Positions 23,096-35,989 are shown, numbered from the stretch's first letter. The stretch: 64,000 nt of DNA from Prorocentrum cordatum (GCA_963575745.1 CAUYUJ010020726.1:204969-268968); one strand, 5' to 3'. A program made the numbers and translations. The notes: generated by a model not told the origin, from the letters alone.

Positions 23096-23415
23096 TGAGC
23101 ATCCCTTGGACATTGACCAGACGTTTCCACGGCGCGCCCCAGACATTTCCCAGACATCTTCCAGGCCCCAGGGCAGTACAAAGACATTTTCCAGACATTT
23201 TTCAGACATCTTCAGGATGCTGCACGGCGGTCCAAAATGACCCCAGGACATTTTTCCAACCACCGAGCGCACCCGCTGACATTTTAAAAACATTTTTCCA
23301 ACATGTCACGCCCAAATATTCATTTTGAAAACATTTTAAAAACAATTTATCCACCAAAAAAACATTTTAAAAACAATTTATCCAGACGTACGGAAAATAA
23401 AATGTCCACCGAGGT
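23095..23415. repeat. CAGACATTTTCC-type repeat, AT-richer patch
   Basis: CAGACATTT(T)CC and AAACATTTTAAAAACA recur; AAAACATTTTAAAAACAATT occurs at about 23329 and 23361. The patch is AT-rich against its surroundings. A related short tract (AAAGACATTTTGTTGACATT) lies at 36563-36590, just upstream of the first protease exon. Confidence 0.7.
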
Positions 23416-23419
23416 TGTC

Positions 23420-26150
23420 GGTTGACATTTTTCACGTACTCCATGTTGGTGAAAATGTCCAGCATGCGTCTTGGTCAACCTGTTCATGCTGCCTAAATAC
23501 CATCGCAGCCCGAGGTCGTCGGATGCGCGATCGCGCGCGCTGTATGTGGTGTACTACAGGCGCCTTGTATACGTTCGACCCCAAAAAACTTCCGAATTTT
23601 CGCGAAGCCCCCCCCCCCCTCCAGAATTGTGCAAAGTCCCCCCAAGTCTCTGCCCCGTGCCATTGTCTCCTGCATGCGGCCAGTAACGGGCTCTGCCCTG
23701 GCCAAGTCGGTCCACGGGGCCAGTGGGCCACGGTGCGATTCCGCTCTACTAGACTCTAGACAAAAAAAACAATGCGGCCTCGCCACGAGGCGGCAGTCGG
23801 GCCGAGGGGCCACTCGGGCGCTGGGCGCTTGGGCTTGCATTCTGGCCGCTAAGCCATCTGGGTTCAAGTTGGCCAGCAGGCGCTGTTGCCGTTCGGCCGC
23901 CATTGCGCTGGGCCCGCGGTCTAGCGCGACATGGCGCGGCGTTGAGCCGCGGCGCCACTGGGTTGCCATGGGGTTGCCAGCGATATCGGTGTTCCGCGTT
24001 TGCTGTTAGACCACTGGTACTTGGCAGCCGATCATGTGCGACCTCGAGCCGCGCGTCAATTTGGCTCCGCTGGGACGCGGTGTCATTGGGGGACACGGGG
24101 CGAGGGGGTCGCCGCCTCTTGCGCCTGGCGAGTCAGCGGGCCCTGACGTCGCAGCGGCCGCCCCCATATGCCGCGGCGCGGGGTGGCCGCTGGACTTGTC
24201 GGGCACGGCGCGCCGCGCGGTGCCGACAGGTCCAACGGCCGCCACTGCCAATGTGGCCAGCAACCTCGCCGTGCGCGCCGCTGCCCACCCGCGCGTTCGG
24301 TCGTCCAGCTCGGCGTCGACGTCGCCGCCAGATGCCCCGCGGGCTTCGCCCCTTCCTTATTCGCTGCCTAACGTTCAAACCCGATGAAAACAAGCGCCTG
24401 ATGGAAGTCGGCTGGGGTCGCAAGCGGCGGTGTCTGGCCATAGCGGCGCTTGCGCTTATCCTGCGTCCGTGGCGCGGGCGCATAGCGGCGAAACCTTCGA
24501 CGCCTGCGCCCGACGCCCTTGGCCATCGGCCGCTGGCCCACCCAAGTAACGAGGCACTGGGCCTTGGGCGTGATGTCGTGACCCCTGGGTCGGCATCCCT
24601 GATCCTCGGGCCCTGATACACTAGCCTCTAGCTTAAGGGTGCAAGTTTCAGAGCACGGGGCTCAGAGCTTGGAGCCTCGAATGTCAAGGGCGTCAGATTT
24701 CGGCCGCGGGGCCGCGAGCTTCGAGCCTGGGCTTTAGGGCGCGGGGCTCAGGGCCCAGGATTCTGAGCATGCGGCCAAGGCGGCTGGTGGGGTAGCCGAG
24801 GGCCCGCGGCGTTGGGCCGACAATTCCAGGCCGAGGCCAGTGCCGCGGGCGCATGGCCCAGGGCTCGAGGCTTAGGGCGTCGGGCATCGGGTGTGGGGGC
24901 ACGGGGTTCGGGCGTGGCTTTCCATGCCCAGGGCTTAGAGCATCGGGGTGGTGGTTTTGATGGGGGGGGGGGGGGGCATGCTCGCGCCGTCGGAGCGCCT
25001 TCGCAGTTCCTGCGCAACCGAGTCTCCAGGGCCATGTGTAGGCCGATCCACTGTACTATCATTAAGACATGGCCGCTACTCTGAACACCCCCAGGGCCAT
25101 AACTCCTGACATCGCTCCAGGACCTCAGCCTTGGACTTCTCCGAACACCTCATCCCAGAGACCTGGGTCCCTGTCCTGGAGCCAGAGACAACGTTGTATC
25201 TGAGGGCGGCGACCCTGGGCTTCATCCCATGGCACGGCACCTGGGCATGGTGTCAGCCCTGAGCCTGTAGCTTAAAGCCTTCAGCTTGAGGCCCCGCGCA
25301 CGAAGCCTTCAGACCTGGCCCCTTCGCCCCTTGCGCGAGGATCCCAACCTTAGGGCCGCAGCACCATGCCGCCAGCGGTAGCCAATTGGCCCTGGCATGT
25401 CTGCCTTCATCACAGAGCTTTGAGGCCTGGGCACTGGGCCCTCAGACATAGGCAGTGGGCCAGAATCCCAAAGTCCTGGCCCATAAGGTCTCAACCCTGG
25501 GCCCAGTGCCCGATGCCCGATATGCGAAGCCTGAAGCCATCGCGCTTGAGAGCAAGTGCCCGAAACCATAGCCACTGAGCCAAAATCCTGCAGCCTTTGG
25601 CAACGTGTCTTCCGCTTTAGGCGCTGAGCCCAGGTCCTTGGGCATCGGGCCTTCAGCCCGAAGGCGCTATTCCTTAGCCGCGCCGCCAAGCCGCTGGGCC
25701 GTGGGCGCGCAGCTCGGGGGGCCCTCGGCCCCGCGCCTCCGACTCCAAGCCGTCGGCCCTGACACCGAAGCCCCGAGCATTCTGCCCTTTGGCGCTACCT
25801 CGGAAACAGGCCATGAGCCCAAAGCCTCACGCCCTCAACCTCAAGCCTGGAACCCTGACCTTTAACCGCGGGGTCTTCAGCCAGAAGCTCCAAACCTGGA
25901 GCCTCTGGCCCTGAGCCTTAATTCCAGATGCTCACGGTTGGGTTGAGTAGGTCGCATGGTTCAGGCGAGTCGGATGGTTCGGACAGAACTTGTGGCTTTG
26001 GCTAATCTGTTGCCCTGAGCAGCAGATGAGGTTAAACTTTGACGTGCGCTTTGGTTCAGGAGCCAGAACGGCTTCGTCGTGCTAAGTTTATGTTGGGTGT
26101 GTTGCGTATATCAGGTTTGTAGAGAGGAAGTGTTTGGCGTATCCATCACT
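23420..26150. repeat. Gene-free; degenerate GGGCTTxGGGC and CCTGAGCC-type arrays
   Basis: 24625-24960 repeats GGGCTCAGGGC-like words. 25100-25925 repeats the complementary wording (AAGCCxTGAGCCC). Both are decayed tandem arrays in opposite orientation and similar to 10150-10385. 25577-25587, read on the - strand, gives ATTTTGGCTCA, an 11-base match to the spliced leader that may be chance. No coding region is supported. Confidence 0.55.
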
Positions 26151-26599
26151 ACGTGTATGTATATATATATATATATATATGTAGGCGTTGTTGCATGATT
26201 GACGGCTTAGGTTGATGGCACGCCACGTCTGCGGACAGGGTCTGGGGTCGCGCGACGACGGTAATGGACAGGGCCCACGTGGCACCGAGAACCAGATGCG
26301 GTGGCAATGGTAGGACGTCAGATGTGGTGCGGTCCAGCAATCCTGTTGTGCACCTCCCCCCCTTTCCCCCCCTTCCTTCCCCACTTGATATTTTTTGGTT
26401 TGAGTGCGGGGCGGCGGCGGCCGCTCGTCGCGATGCAGGGTCGGCCTCCCATGCAGGGCCCTTGGCCCGTTGGCGGTGCCCGTGCAAGGCCCTCGGACGA
26501 CCGTATTTCTGTCGGAACAGAAGTGTTCAACAACAAAAAAACACCCGCCGAAGTTTTGAGTTTGAGCGTGCGCGGCGCACCGGAGGCCGGGGCGCCGCC

Positions 26600-27358
26600 C
26601 ATGATGGGCCCGCATGGGGAGCTCCCGCGTCCCCAGAGGATGGTGCCGCCGCGGCCGCCCCCAAGGGTGGTGCTTCCGTCTGCTTGTCCGTTGTCCGCGT
26701 GCCCCAGGGCCTCAGGGCCGAAGTTGCCGTTCCAGGCGAGGCCGCCAAGGCCGCGGCCGCCGTCCACGCCTCCGCCGTCTATCGCGGCCCAAAGCGCAAA
26801 AGCAATGTCGCCGATCATGCCCCCGCCGCCCGTGCCGACTATGGCGCGGGCCGCGGGGGCAGCGCCCGAGGGGAGCCCTCGGCAAAACGCCTGCGGGGCA
26901 AGCCCCAGCCCTCTGGCGCGGCGGCAGCGCCCAGCTCGGGCACCACGTCTGGGGGCGCGCCTGCGACGGACGATGATGCCGCGCAGGCCGCCTGTCCCCC
27001 TGTCTACGGTCGTGAGCACCAAATGTGGGAGGATGCGCTCAATTTCGCGTTCCACGCATGGGTGGACTCGCGTCGGGCGTGGATCAACTTCGAGGCTGCG
27101 ATGCGGGCCGCGGGGCGGATGCAGTAGCTGGGAACGGCATCTGCTTCGTACTGCCTCTTCTGGCAGGGTTGGATCGACCAGGCTCTGGGGCGGCATGCCG
27201 CGCTGAAATGGGGGCCACCTGGCCTGCGACGGTCGCGGGCCCGCGGGCCCGTGGCCATCGTGGACGCGATTAGTTGCGAGCAGGCGGAGCAGGTGCGCAC
27301 CGATGCCCTGGCCAGCTACGCGGCCGCCGCCGCCGACACTACCGAAATGGGTGCCTGA
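26600..27358 (+). CDS. Coding-like segment interrupted by one in-frame TAG
   Basis: In one + frame, from about 26600 to 27124, third positions are strongly G/C and the product is Ala-rich with basic patches (GPKRKSNVADHAP, SAKRLRGKP), then WEDALNFAFHAWVDSRRAWI. A TAG at 27125-27127 follows, yet the same frame stays coding-like to TGA at 27356-27358 (YCLFWQGWIDQALGRHA, SCEQAEQVRTDALASYAAA). Options are a pseudogene, read-through, or a 33-base GC-AG intron 27095-27127 that removes the stop and keeps the frame. The start is not fixed: no in-frame ATG near 26600 stands out, so an upstream exon is likely. No domain recognised. Confidence 0.45.
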
Positions 27359-27444
27359 GGAGCGCCCGCGGTAGAACCCTGGAGGAGGAGAAGGAGGACA
27401 GCAAGAGGAGGATGGCCGTCCGTATCACTCTCATCACCACTGAC

Positions 27445-27456
27445 ATCACCATCGCT

Positions 27457-27496
<40 letters not shown>

Positions 27497-27500
27497 ACAC
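27445..27500. repeat. (ATC)n microsatellite
   Basis: Pure ATC run at about 27456-27494 with degenerate ATCACC flanks to 27620. Confidence 0.9.
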
Positions 27501-28037
27501 CGCCAGTTTCGCCAAGCTCGTCATCACCCCCTCCGCCATCAACATCGCCGTCAACGTCTCGGTCAGAGGCGCCACGACCACCGTCATTAGCACCAGCATC
27601 ACCATCATCGCCATTACCGCTCCAGACCCAATCGCAGTGATGTCGAGGTAATGCTGCGCGGGCCATGGCACGTGTTGTCCATGTTGCGATTCGCTTGTTT
27701 TGGTCCCAGATGCGTTATGTTGCTTCATGGGTATGCCACTTGCGCCGCCTTCCTCTGGCTGCGGGTGGATCTGAAAGGGATGTGCCTTTGGGTTCGCCGT
27801 GCTTTCAGGGTTGAAGTTGCTCGATTGTTCAGGCGGGGGGGCAAGGCCGTAGGCTCTTGGCCGTGCTCAGGCCTGAAGGCTTCGATCCCATGTAAGATGC
27901 ATTGTTTTCTTCGCCTCCTCTGCCAGACCCCCGCCCTCGTCGCTCCGTCGCCCTCGACCCCTCCGTAGCCGCGTTGACTCGAGCCGATCGCTGGTCCCTT
28001 TTTCGTTTCGTTCCGCGCCTGAGTGCGGAATCCACGG

Positions 28038-28634
28038 ATGAGTTCGCTTCCATTCGAGCCGCCCCCTGAAACTGGGAACTCGGGCTTCGGGCCACCTAGG
28101 CAGAGGAGCGCGTCGGAGAGGCGGCACGCACCCCCCGAGTTGCCGCAGGATGGACCGTCAGAGTATTCGGCCCGCCCCCTGCCCATCGTCGTGGAGGTGG
28201 AGGATTCGGTCCCAGTGCCCCAAGCCGATGACGAAACTCCATACGTGCCCCCGCCATCGGCCTCGCCCGCACCTCAGCAGCCTCAGCAGGCGCTGCCAGG
28301 TACGCCACCAATGCCGCCGCCCGACTACGATAGCCACAGCGCACCAGCAGAAGAGGCAACGGAGGCAGCTGCACCAACCGCACCAACAGCTGCATCAGCC
28401 GCAACATCGAACCCGCGTCGCAGGAGGGTCTTCGAGCAGACGTTCGAGTACGATTCCATGGAGGCCATGCCGAAGATCATCGCGTCCGATGCGTTCCATA
28501 CGATGGTGACGCAGATCTCGCAACCGCTAGGAGAGGGCTACCCATCGACGAACTTCTTGAATCGGAAGCGCAGGTTTTCCGTCACATTCAAAGTGGAAGA
28601 GTCTTGGGACCCCGAAGAGACCGAGAGTGATTAG
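28038..28634 (+). CDS. Proline/acid-rich small protein, uncharacterised
   Basis: ATG at 28038 (MSSLPFEPPPETG) and stop TAG at 28632-28634; 198 aa with good coding bias. Residues ~35-125 are Pro, Gln, Ala and Glu-rich and probably disordered. After NPRRRR the last ~65 residues look structured (FEQTFEYDSMEAMPKIIASD, GEGYPSTNFLNRKRRFSVTF) and end in an acidic tail. The layout (disordered linker plus a small tail domain) recalls gene 2 but without sequence similarity I can see. It may be a last exon of the preceding segment; an acceptor is not obvious. Directly downstream, 28670-28735 repeats the final ~60 bases including the stop. Confidence 0.55.
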   Translation: MSSLPFEPPPETGNSGFGPPRQRSASERRHAPPELPQDGPSEYSARPLPIVVEVEDSVPVPQADDETPYVPPPSASPAPQQPQQALPGTPPMPPPDYDSHSAPAEEATEAAAPTAPTAASAATSNPRRRRVFEQTFEYDSMEAMPKIIASDAFHTMVTQISQPLGEGYPSTNFLNRKRRFSVTFKVEESWDPEETESD

Positions 28635-28639
28635 GCATA

Positions 28640-29925
28640 CCATCTGTCCTGAGGCGATAGCGATTAGGCATCACAGTCAAAGTGGAACAGATGTGGAACT
28701 CCGAAGTGAGCGAGAGCGATAGTGATTAGGCATGATAGTGACGACGCCACCCTGTGGAATCATGAGTCGCATATGCGTGACGTATGTGTGGTGAAACTTT
28801 GACTGTGAATGCATGCGGTCACGCATATTGATTGCTTTGTGCGTATCCGCGCTACTGCCCTAGAGCTTGCGCGCGCCCTGGGCGCATTGCCACATTCGTT
28901 CGCGTTTTCTTGAGGTGTGCATCGTAGAGCGCGCCCGTTATATCCAGATATATGTGTCGGATGTCCGCTCGACTGTTTCGTTGGGCAGCTCGCCACGTGG
29001 AACCATCATCACTCGTCTCCAAGAGAAGCCCGCCCAAGGGCGCCAGCTGTAAGCATCAGTAGCTATCAATAACAGCCATCAATAACCATCAGTACCCATC
29101 AGCATCATACCGCCATACCATATACTTCGGCACAGGGGGGTGCACATCAACCGAGGCCCGTGCGAGGCGTCAAGGCTCTGCAATACCCAGGGGAACCCAA
29201 CGCGTGATAAGGAGGATGGGCGTGGGGAGAGGCCGATGCCGAAACGAGTTTCCCACGTAGGAGCGCGAGTTTGTGTGGCCTCCCCGAAGACGTGCTTCAT
29301 AGGCTGTTCGCAATCGCCGCCCCATGGTAAGTTTGAGGCAGTGACCCTGTTGATGTGAAACCAGCGGGTGGTGGGAGGGTCGGCCCGTCGCGGCCTTCGT
29401 GCAATTTCAGGGCCGTGCGGGCCCTTCCCGAACGGGTGCCCGCCCCAGGTTCAGGGTTGCCCTTGGCATCGGAACCCCGACCGAATCGATGCGGAGCCTC
29501 CTTCCGCCCGTGGATAGCCGCGTGGCGCAAACCCACCAACCGCCTTTGCTGACGAGTCTGGTGTTCGCTAGGCGGCCGCCATTGGTTGGCTTACCGCTGC
29601 GTTTCCCCAGCCCCCCTCATGCCACCCGCCCCCAGCCCCCAATACCGCCCAGAGCGGCCTCGCTCGTGTCCCTGTCCGTCGTCGTCACTCCATATCTCCC
29701 TGCCCTGATTCCCAACCCCTCTTCCTTCGCCCTTGTCTCCCTCCTCCCCCCTCCAAGCTCCCTCCGCCGTCCTCCGTCCTCCATCCTCCCTGCCCCCTCC
29801 TCCCTCTCCCCTTGCCCTTCCCACCTCCGCACGTCGCCCTCTTCCGTTTTTTCACGTTCTCCCCAGCGGGGCCTTGCGGTAGACCAACCAATCCCCTCCT
29901 GCGTATTTGGCGGGCATTTTGCTCG
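28640..29925. other. Intergenic: 3'-end duplication, then no gene
   Basis: 28670-28735 repeats the end of the preceding gene (CAAAGTGGAA, GAGCGATAGTGATTAGGCAT). 29040-29110 repeats CATCAGTA/CATCAATA. 29590-29850 is pyrimidine-rich (CCTCCCTG, CCTCCGTCC) and may be leader or intron of gene 3. Confidence 0.6.
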
Positions 29926-29927
29926 CG

Positions 29928-32900
29928 ATGGCCGAGAAGAGCGACACCCGCAAGCGGATCCCAGCCAAGGCCTCGGGGTCGAGCCCGAAGAAGTGCAAGT
30001 CGTTCGCCAAGGGCGCCGACGAGGATGGGGCCTTCAAGGTCGAGTGGGAGCCCGTTCGCGAGAGGAAGTCGAGGGCTTCTACGCGGAAGTGCGGCCTGTG
30101 CAGGTCCATCAATAAGGACACCTGCGGATTGAAATCATTGGGTATACCCGAGCCCCCATCCCCAGTAGTTTGCACGGGGCGTTGTTTAGACAGCGGCAGT
30201 GCTTTGAAAGCTGCTGATACCCCCCTGGGCCCCGTGGCGGCCTCTAGCTAGCCCCCCCCCCCCCCGCCATCAGAATGTTGGGATGTGGATGCTAGGAGGG
30301 TTCGGTCACCAGTTCCTGTCTCGTCGCCCGCAGCTTCGGGGGTGGGCGGGGCCAGCAGGAGCACGAGCACCAGTTCGGCGTCGTCTCCCCCGCGGCCGAC
30401 TCCGCCAAGGATCCAGTCGAGGCCCTGTGGATGTGCAAGCGCTGCTATGACTGGGTGCAGGAGGAGGTGCCCGACTGCGACGTGCGGGAGGTAGTAGTTG
30501 AGCTGAATTCAGACGAGGCGAGGCGCAATGACGTGATGCGCTCGCTGGGCTTCGACGTGCCCGATGGCGACGGGGCCGAGGCTATGTGCGACGAGGTCGG
30601 CATGCCGCTGGAGCTCTCGTCGGGCGAGGAGGTCGGGTACCTCATCGAGGAGTCGTTCGAGCTCTTGACCCGCACCGAGTTCCAGACCCTGGCCAACAAG
30701 AGCCCCGAGGCGGCGAAGGCGAAGGTGATCAAGAGGCGCTCCCCGACGGACGGGAAACTGGAGCTGCGATTCGCCTTTCCATTGCCTGGACGCCCTCGGC
30801 CACGTCTGACGGTATTCTCGAAGGTTTCGGCGACGGCCACGGTTAAGAAGACTAAGACGGGCATGATCGAGAAGTTCAGGGGCCATTGTTCGATCGCTTT
30901 CAAGAGCTTCGTGAAGAAAGTGATTGGCCCCACTGGCGCGGGGTCGCTGTCCCGCTTCTTGACGACCTTGGACGAGCACATCGGCAAGCAGGAGACCCCG
31001 ACTAAGCCAGCTAAGCAGTCCGACCCCTCAGGGCCAGGGCAGGCGGATGCCAAGGCCGACGACGAGCTCAGCAGGGCCGTCGGTGGGCGCTTGGCCATCA
31101 AGGACGGGGTCATGACCGACGAGAGCGCCGCGGCCGATGGTCTGGGAGACAACGTTGTTGATGTCGATGCTATGGGCAACAACCACGAGATATTCCTCGG
31201 CATGCCTTCCGTAGTGATCCCCCCTAAGAGGCCGCAGTCGGATTCATTGAGCCCCCTCGGGACCGCCAAGCATTGGATCGATCGGTCCCCGCTGGCTGAC
31301 GTGCTGCTCGGGGCCGAGTGCAAGAGGGAGCTGAACCAGCTCGGGCTCATCGAGAAGTCCAAGGAGGCCCCGCCGCTGCAGCGTGACAACGCTTCGCGGC
31401 ACATGAACTTGATCAGGACGTGCTCCGAGCTCTGGCCATCCAATCTTGAGCGCATGAAGCGCGAGCGCAAGCGGGAGGTCCTGGAACTTGTGTCGCCAGC
31501 CATCGACGCGTGGCCGTCCTTCACCCAGATGTACCTCATCAACTTCGATACCAAGCCCCTCTGGGAGAACGTGCTGAAGATGGAGGGCCACCAGTCGGCC
31601 TTGATGAAGCTATGCGACATGCTCAAGGTTCTGGCTTTTTAATCTGAGCCAGCCCACCCCTCAGCGCCGCCCTTTGCATTCGTCCTCGCCTCCATCGCCC
31701 TCCATTCCACCTTCCCTCGCTCGTGGCCCCGTCCCCGAGCCACCGTCCCGAACCACAGTATGTTTCATTTGTTCTTCGCCGACCCTCGGCCCAGCTGTCA
31801 CCTCCGCTCCCCCATCGCATGTCGCGCGTTTCCCTGTCCATCGTACGTCGCCCTATCTCAGCGCGCTCACCCTTTCCTCCACCCCCGTCCGATGACTCGT
31901 CCGCGTCGCACTCCGCCATCCTACAACCCCTCTGCTTCGTCGTCTCCCTTGCCCCCCCAACTCCCCTGCCTCCCGCATCGCCCCATCCCCCTCAACTGCC
32001 CTCTAACATATCCTCCCGCTCGTCGTCAGCGGCCCTTTCGCCGTCGACCGTCGTGTCCGCCCTGGCCCGCTGCCGCTGCCGCGCCCCCCATCCTCCCCTT
32101 AGGTGTGGACCACCGTGGGGGACTCCCGCTGCATGGACATCCACGCGCTGACGATTCGGACCTCTACCATGACTGACGCGGAGAGGGCGGGCTACTTCCT
32201 GACAGAGGTGCTTCTGAACAACGTCGCGCAGTGGCTCCGTCATGGGGGGTCCGCGTCGGAGGCCGTCTTCTTCGTTGCCGAGAACGCGCCACCGCTTCTG
32301 CGGTTGCCAGAGGAGGTCGAGGATTGCGAGATCGGCCCCGCGTGCGCCAAGGCCCTCAGCGATTGCGAACGCATCTTCGCCGTGCTGGCCCTGATGAACG
32401 ACATCAGGATTCCCGAGTCCACGCCCGCGCACGTGTTTGACGACATCGAGTTATTCGTGGTTTCCCAGGCGAGTGGTGGCGGCAGTGACATCTGGACCGT
32501 GGTGGCCAGGGCGGCCGACGACAGCACGCTGTGGCAGCACAAGGTGGCCAGCTTGCGCAAGACCGCGAAGGTATGCAAGCACTTCTACCCCGATATCACG
32601 AAGGTCCCCCAGGCGCTGGAGGTGATCGGCGATCAGCCCACAGTGGAGGCGTCGGAGGGCCTGGCCGAAGCTGCAACGAAGCTGGAATGGTTCGAGAAGG
32701 AGATTGGGACGGAGCCAGTGGAGAAGCTCTCATCGGCAATATTGGCAAAATTTACCTCTCACGTGAACGCCTTGCCGACTGGGGCGGGCGTTGAGGACAT
32801 CCCGATGGCGACGACGGTCATCGATAAGTACGTGGAGCTCGGGCAGTGCATCTCCAGGGTCATGCCTTTGGAGGACAAGGTCGCTGCGGCGAGGGAGGTC

Positions 32901-34310
32901 ATCCTACGTGCGAAGTCGTCGTTGGCGGTGCAGGCGTCGGCCAAGAAGGCGTCTGCCTCCATCGAGATGTTCAAGACTGGCGAGTGTTCGTCCGAGGACG
33001 TTCGGAGCAACCTCCTGCGCATGACGAAGGCATCGGGGGGCGGCGGCGATGACGCCAACAAGATTAGCGACGAGGCCGCGAGCATCATCGACACGATCAT
33101 CAGGAAGCCGTTCGACACAGTGCTGGCTGATGTGAAGAACCTTGCGGCGCTTGCTAAGGAGGCGGCGGGGCACGTGAGTCCGCCGCGCTCCGACTGGGCA
33201 GCAGGCGCCGCGAAGCTGCTGGAGCGCATGTCCGACTTGCGCAACGCGGCGTCGGCGATGGGCAACCCCGAGGACGGTTTGGAGGCGATCATCCACCAGG
33301 CCGACTTCGATAAGAAGCTGTCGACGCTGAGCCGCGCCATCAAGATGTTCGACACGGTGACAGTGGTCAAGGCCGATGATGACCTTGTATTGGCAACCCT
33401 GCAAGGTGAGGCGAAGCTGTGGCGCAACAAGCACGACGAGACCCGCACCTCGATGATGGCGAAGCACTTGGAGATACTGAACTCGAACATCGGCCTCCTC
33501 GGTAACACAGTCGTGACCCTCTCCAAGTCGGCCGAGGCAGAGCAGTTCCTGACGGAGCTCGAGCATGCGCTCGACCTCAAGAGCGTCATGAAGGCGTTCA
33601 ACGCCACCATCTCGGCCTACCAGTTTGACGACATGGACAAGGCAATCACATCCCTCGTGAAGGCGACGGCGGTGGGCGCAACATTCGCGCACGAGCGTGT
33701 GTGCGCGCCGCCATCCCACAACGCCCTCTCCATAGTTTCCCTTCTCAGTCCCCCTAGTCCCTAGTCTTCCACCTATCCCTTATGTGCCAGCTCTGCCCGT
33801 CTGCCTGCGCCCACCCCCAGATCGCATCCTCATCCTCGTCACCGTGCCCGTCCCCACCCTCGCCACTCCCATCATCCTCATCTGCATCTCCATCGTCGCC
33901 ATCGTCGTCGTCATTATCCTCGTCGTCGCCGTCGGCATCGTCATTGCCATCATCGCTCCCCAACCGAACCCTGAAGCCTTGCACGTATCCACCCGCTCTC
34001 TTTCGGCTCCCGCCGCAAGGCGACCTCCGAGCTGGAGGGGAAGGCAAAGGAGTACATGAGCTACGATGCCCAGAAGGATGCCATCACCACTGCGCAGGGC
34101 ATCGCAGACCTCGCCTACGTGGTGATGTTCCGCGGGAGAGTCGCCAGGGCGTGGCACGGAGTGTCGAACACTGACACGGCGAAGGTCCGCTCGAGCTTGG
34201 TGGACGCCCAGAAGAGCATGGGCAAGCACGGCGTCACCCCCAGCAAGGTGTTGGGTGCCGTGCTCACGGGCGTGTTCCGCAAGGGCCTCCGTTCGGAGGT
34301 GGTATCGTGA
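29928..34310 (+). CDS. Gene 3: 1,118-aa uncharacterised protein with N-terminal four-Cys zinc-site candidate
   Basis: Four exons join in phase: 29928-30103, 30334-31627, 32103-33698, 34020-34310. Introns are GT-AG (230, 475 and 321 bases) with pyrimidine-rich 3' parts. The start ATG 29928 reads MAEKSDTRKRIPAKASG. The first join gives CGLCSFGGGRGQQ, and 40 residues later WMCKRCYDW: two CxxC pairs that could hold one zinc. The second exon carries a basic stretch (KVSATATVKKTKTG) and an acidic hinge; the third (532 codons) is mostly helical-looking with many Ala, Lys and Asp and phrases such as AAREVILRAKSSLAVQA. No catalytic motif seen. No homologous family named. The third position bias is strong in every exon, so I am confident that the gene is real; the intron edges are inferred from phase. 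Confidence 0.75.
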
Positions 34311-35985
34311 GCGTGCAGCTGCGCGTTCCGCCCGAGGCCGCGTTGGCCTGGGCACCGCCGAGTTCGGGAGTCGGCGGAATGGGTCCCTGGGGCACAGTGG
34401 GTTTGCTTTGCGTGCGTTCGTTCGGTTGCAGCGTCGGACATTCATTTCTTGATTCGTGGAGGCCTTTCGGCCATTCCGCAAGTCGCCCCCAGCTCTGGGT
34501 CAGTGTCGTGCAGCCCCTTCGCGGCTGCACTCGCGTCGACGTTCGCGTCGAGGGTGCCGATGTCCCCTCCCTGTCAGGTGCCGCGCTGCGCTTCCGCGCA
34601 GTATATTTGGACGTCTATCCATTGCGTGTCGCGGGCCGCCGCCAGCCCATCCAGATGTGAGTGCTACGAGTGCCGAGGGGGGTGACAGGGCGAGGCGCAT
34701 CTAGTGAAACAGAGCAGCCAGCCAGGGTGAGCCGACACCGCTTCGGGAGCAATCGGTGGCGCAGGAGCGCCCTTCGGGTGAACCCCTGGGGCGCGCACTA
34801 GGGGGTACTGGGTGAGCGGCGCATTGGGGGCGAGGACGAGTGCAATGCTGAGGCGGGCCGCGACCGCGAGCATGAGGCGGACGACGAGGGCGAGGAATAG
34901 CATGCACGAGGATGCAGGATGAGGGTGATGTGGCAAGGGGGGATGATGTAGGCACTAATTCAAAGGTCTATCTAGGACGAGGTGGATGGTGATGCATGCG
35001 CGAACCGCTTGTTGCAGGAGCCCCTCGTTGCCATGTCGGAGTCTTATCGGGCCCTCTTGGCGCCCCCCCCTCTGGCTCTCTGTGGGCATTCTCGCGACGC
35101 CACTTGTGCCCCCTATTGTCCCCCCAGGGGTTCTCTGGAGTTTCTCCTGGGATCTCCTGGAGCCCTGTTTGGGTGATCTGCTTGCCTCCCCCCCTGGATC
35201 CCTAGAAGTCACCTGAGGGGTCCGCGGGCTATCAGTGCCGCCCTAGGGGCGACAGATAGCAAGAAGGGCGTGATCACAGGTTGCGGTCCGTAGTTGTCGC
35301 CCGCAGCTCCTGGTGTCATCAGTGCCGTTTCTCGGGGCCCACTAGGGGCCTTCTCCTGCATTAGTGGGGTCGCCTCGGGCGCGGCCTGCCCCCCATTGGG
35401 GCTGTCATGGGCCGCCTTTGGGCTCTCTTGCGGCCCGCGGGCCCGTCAGGCGCGATATGGCGGTGATGGTGGTAAGACAACGCATGCAGAACTACTGCGT
35501 CTTCGCAAGATGCGTGGGTCTTGGGGGGGGGGTCCCGCGTGAATTTCGAGCGCACTCGATGCCGTCCCGTTTCCTTGTTGGGGCTGTTCGACGGCGCGTT
35601 GGCCGATGTAGTGGACCAACTTTGGTCATCTCCACCCTCCCTGAACGCCGTCTCGGGTCATCGGGGGGGCCAGATTGGACCCATGCTTGGCCATCTTGTA
35701 AGCGGCAAACCGCGCGGCAGCCGCGTCCAAAAACATTTCGGCGTGATAAGGGGATGGGGTAGGGGGGGCTCCCCGAAGTTGACGAGTGGCTTCTGGAGGC
35801 AGAACACGGCAGACCAACCGCGTTCAACGTCCATGTGGGGTTAGTTGAATGGCTCGTGATACCATCAGCGCTGCGCGCGACGCCGCCAGCCAGTTCATAC
35901 CCAGTTCGCAAGCGAACTGGCGTCGTCCTTGCACGGGCGGTTCCCAAAGAGGCTGTAGGGCGTTCTGGCACCCGTGGTCCGCCCC
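34311..35985. other. No gene seen between gene 3 and the protease gene
   Basis: GGGGCC and CTCCTGG-rich text without coding bias. The N-terminal exon(s) of the protease (signal peptide and activation site) should lie here or further out, but I could not find a signal sequence or a VVNG/IVGG-type site. Confidence 0.45.
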
Positions 35986-35989
35986 TGTC

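Noticed and set aside
25577-25587. Second spliced-leader-like match (- strand, 11 bases)
   Set aside because: The flanks do not match and an 11-base hit in a degenerate repeat is too weak.
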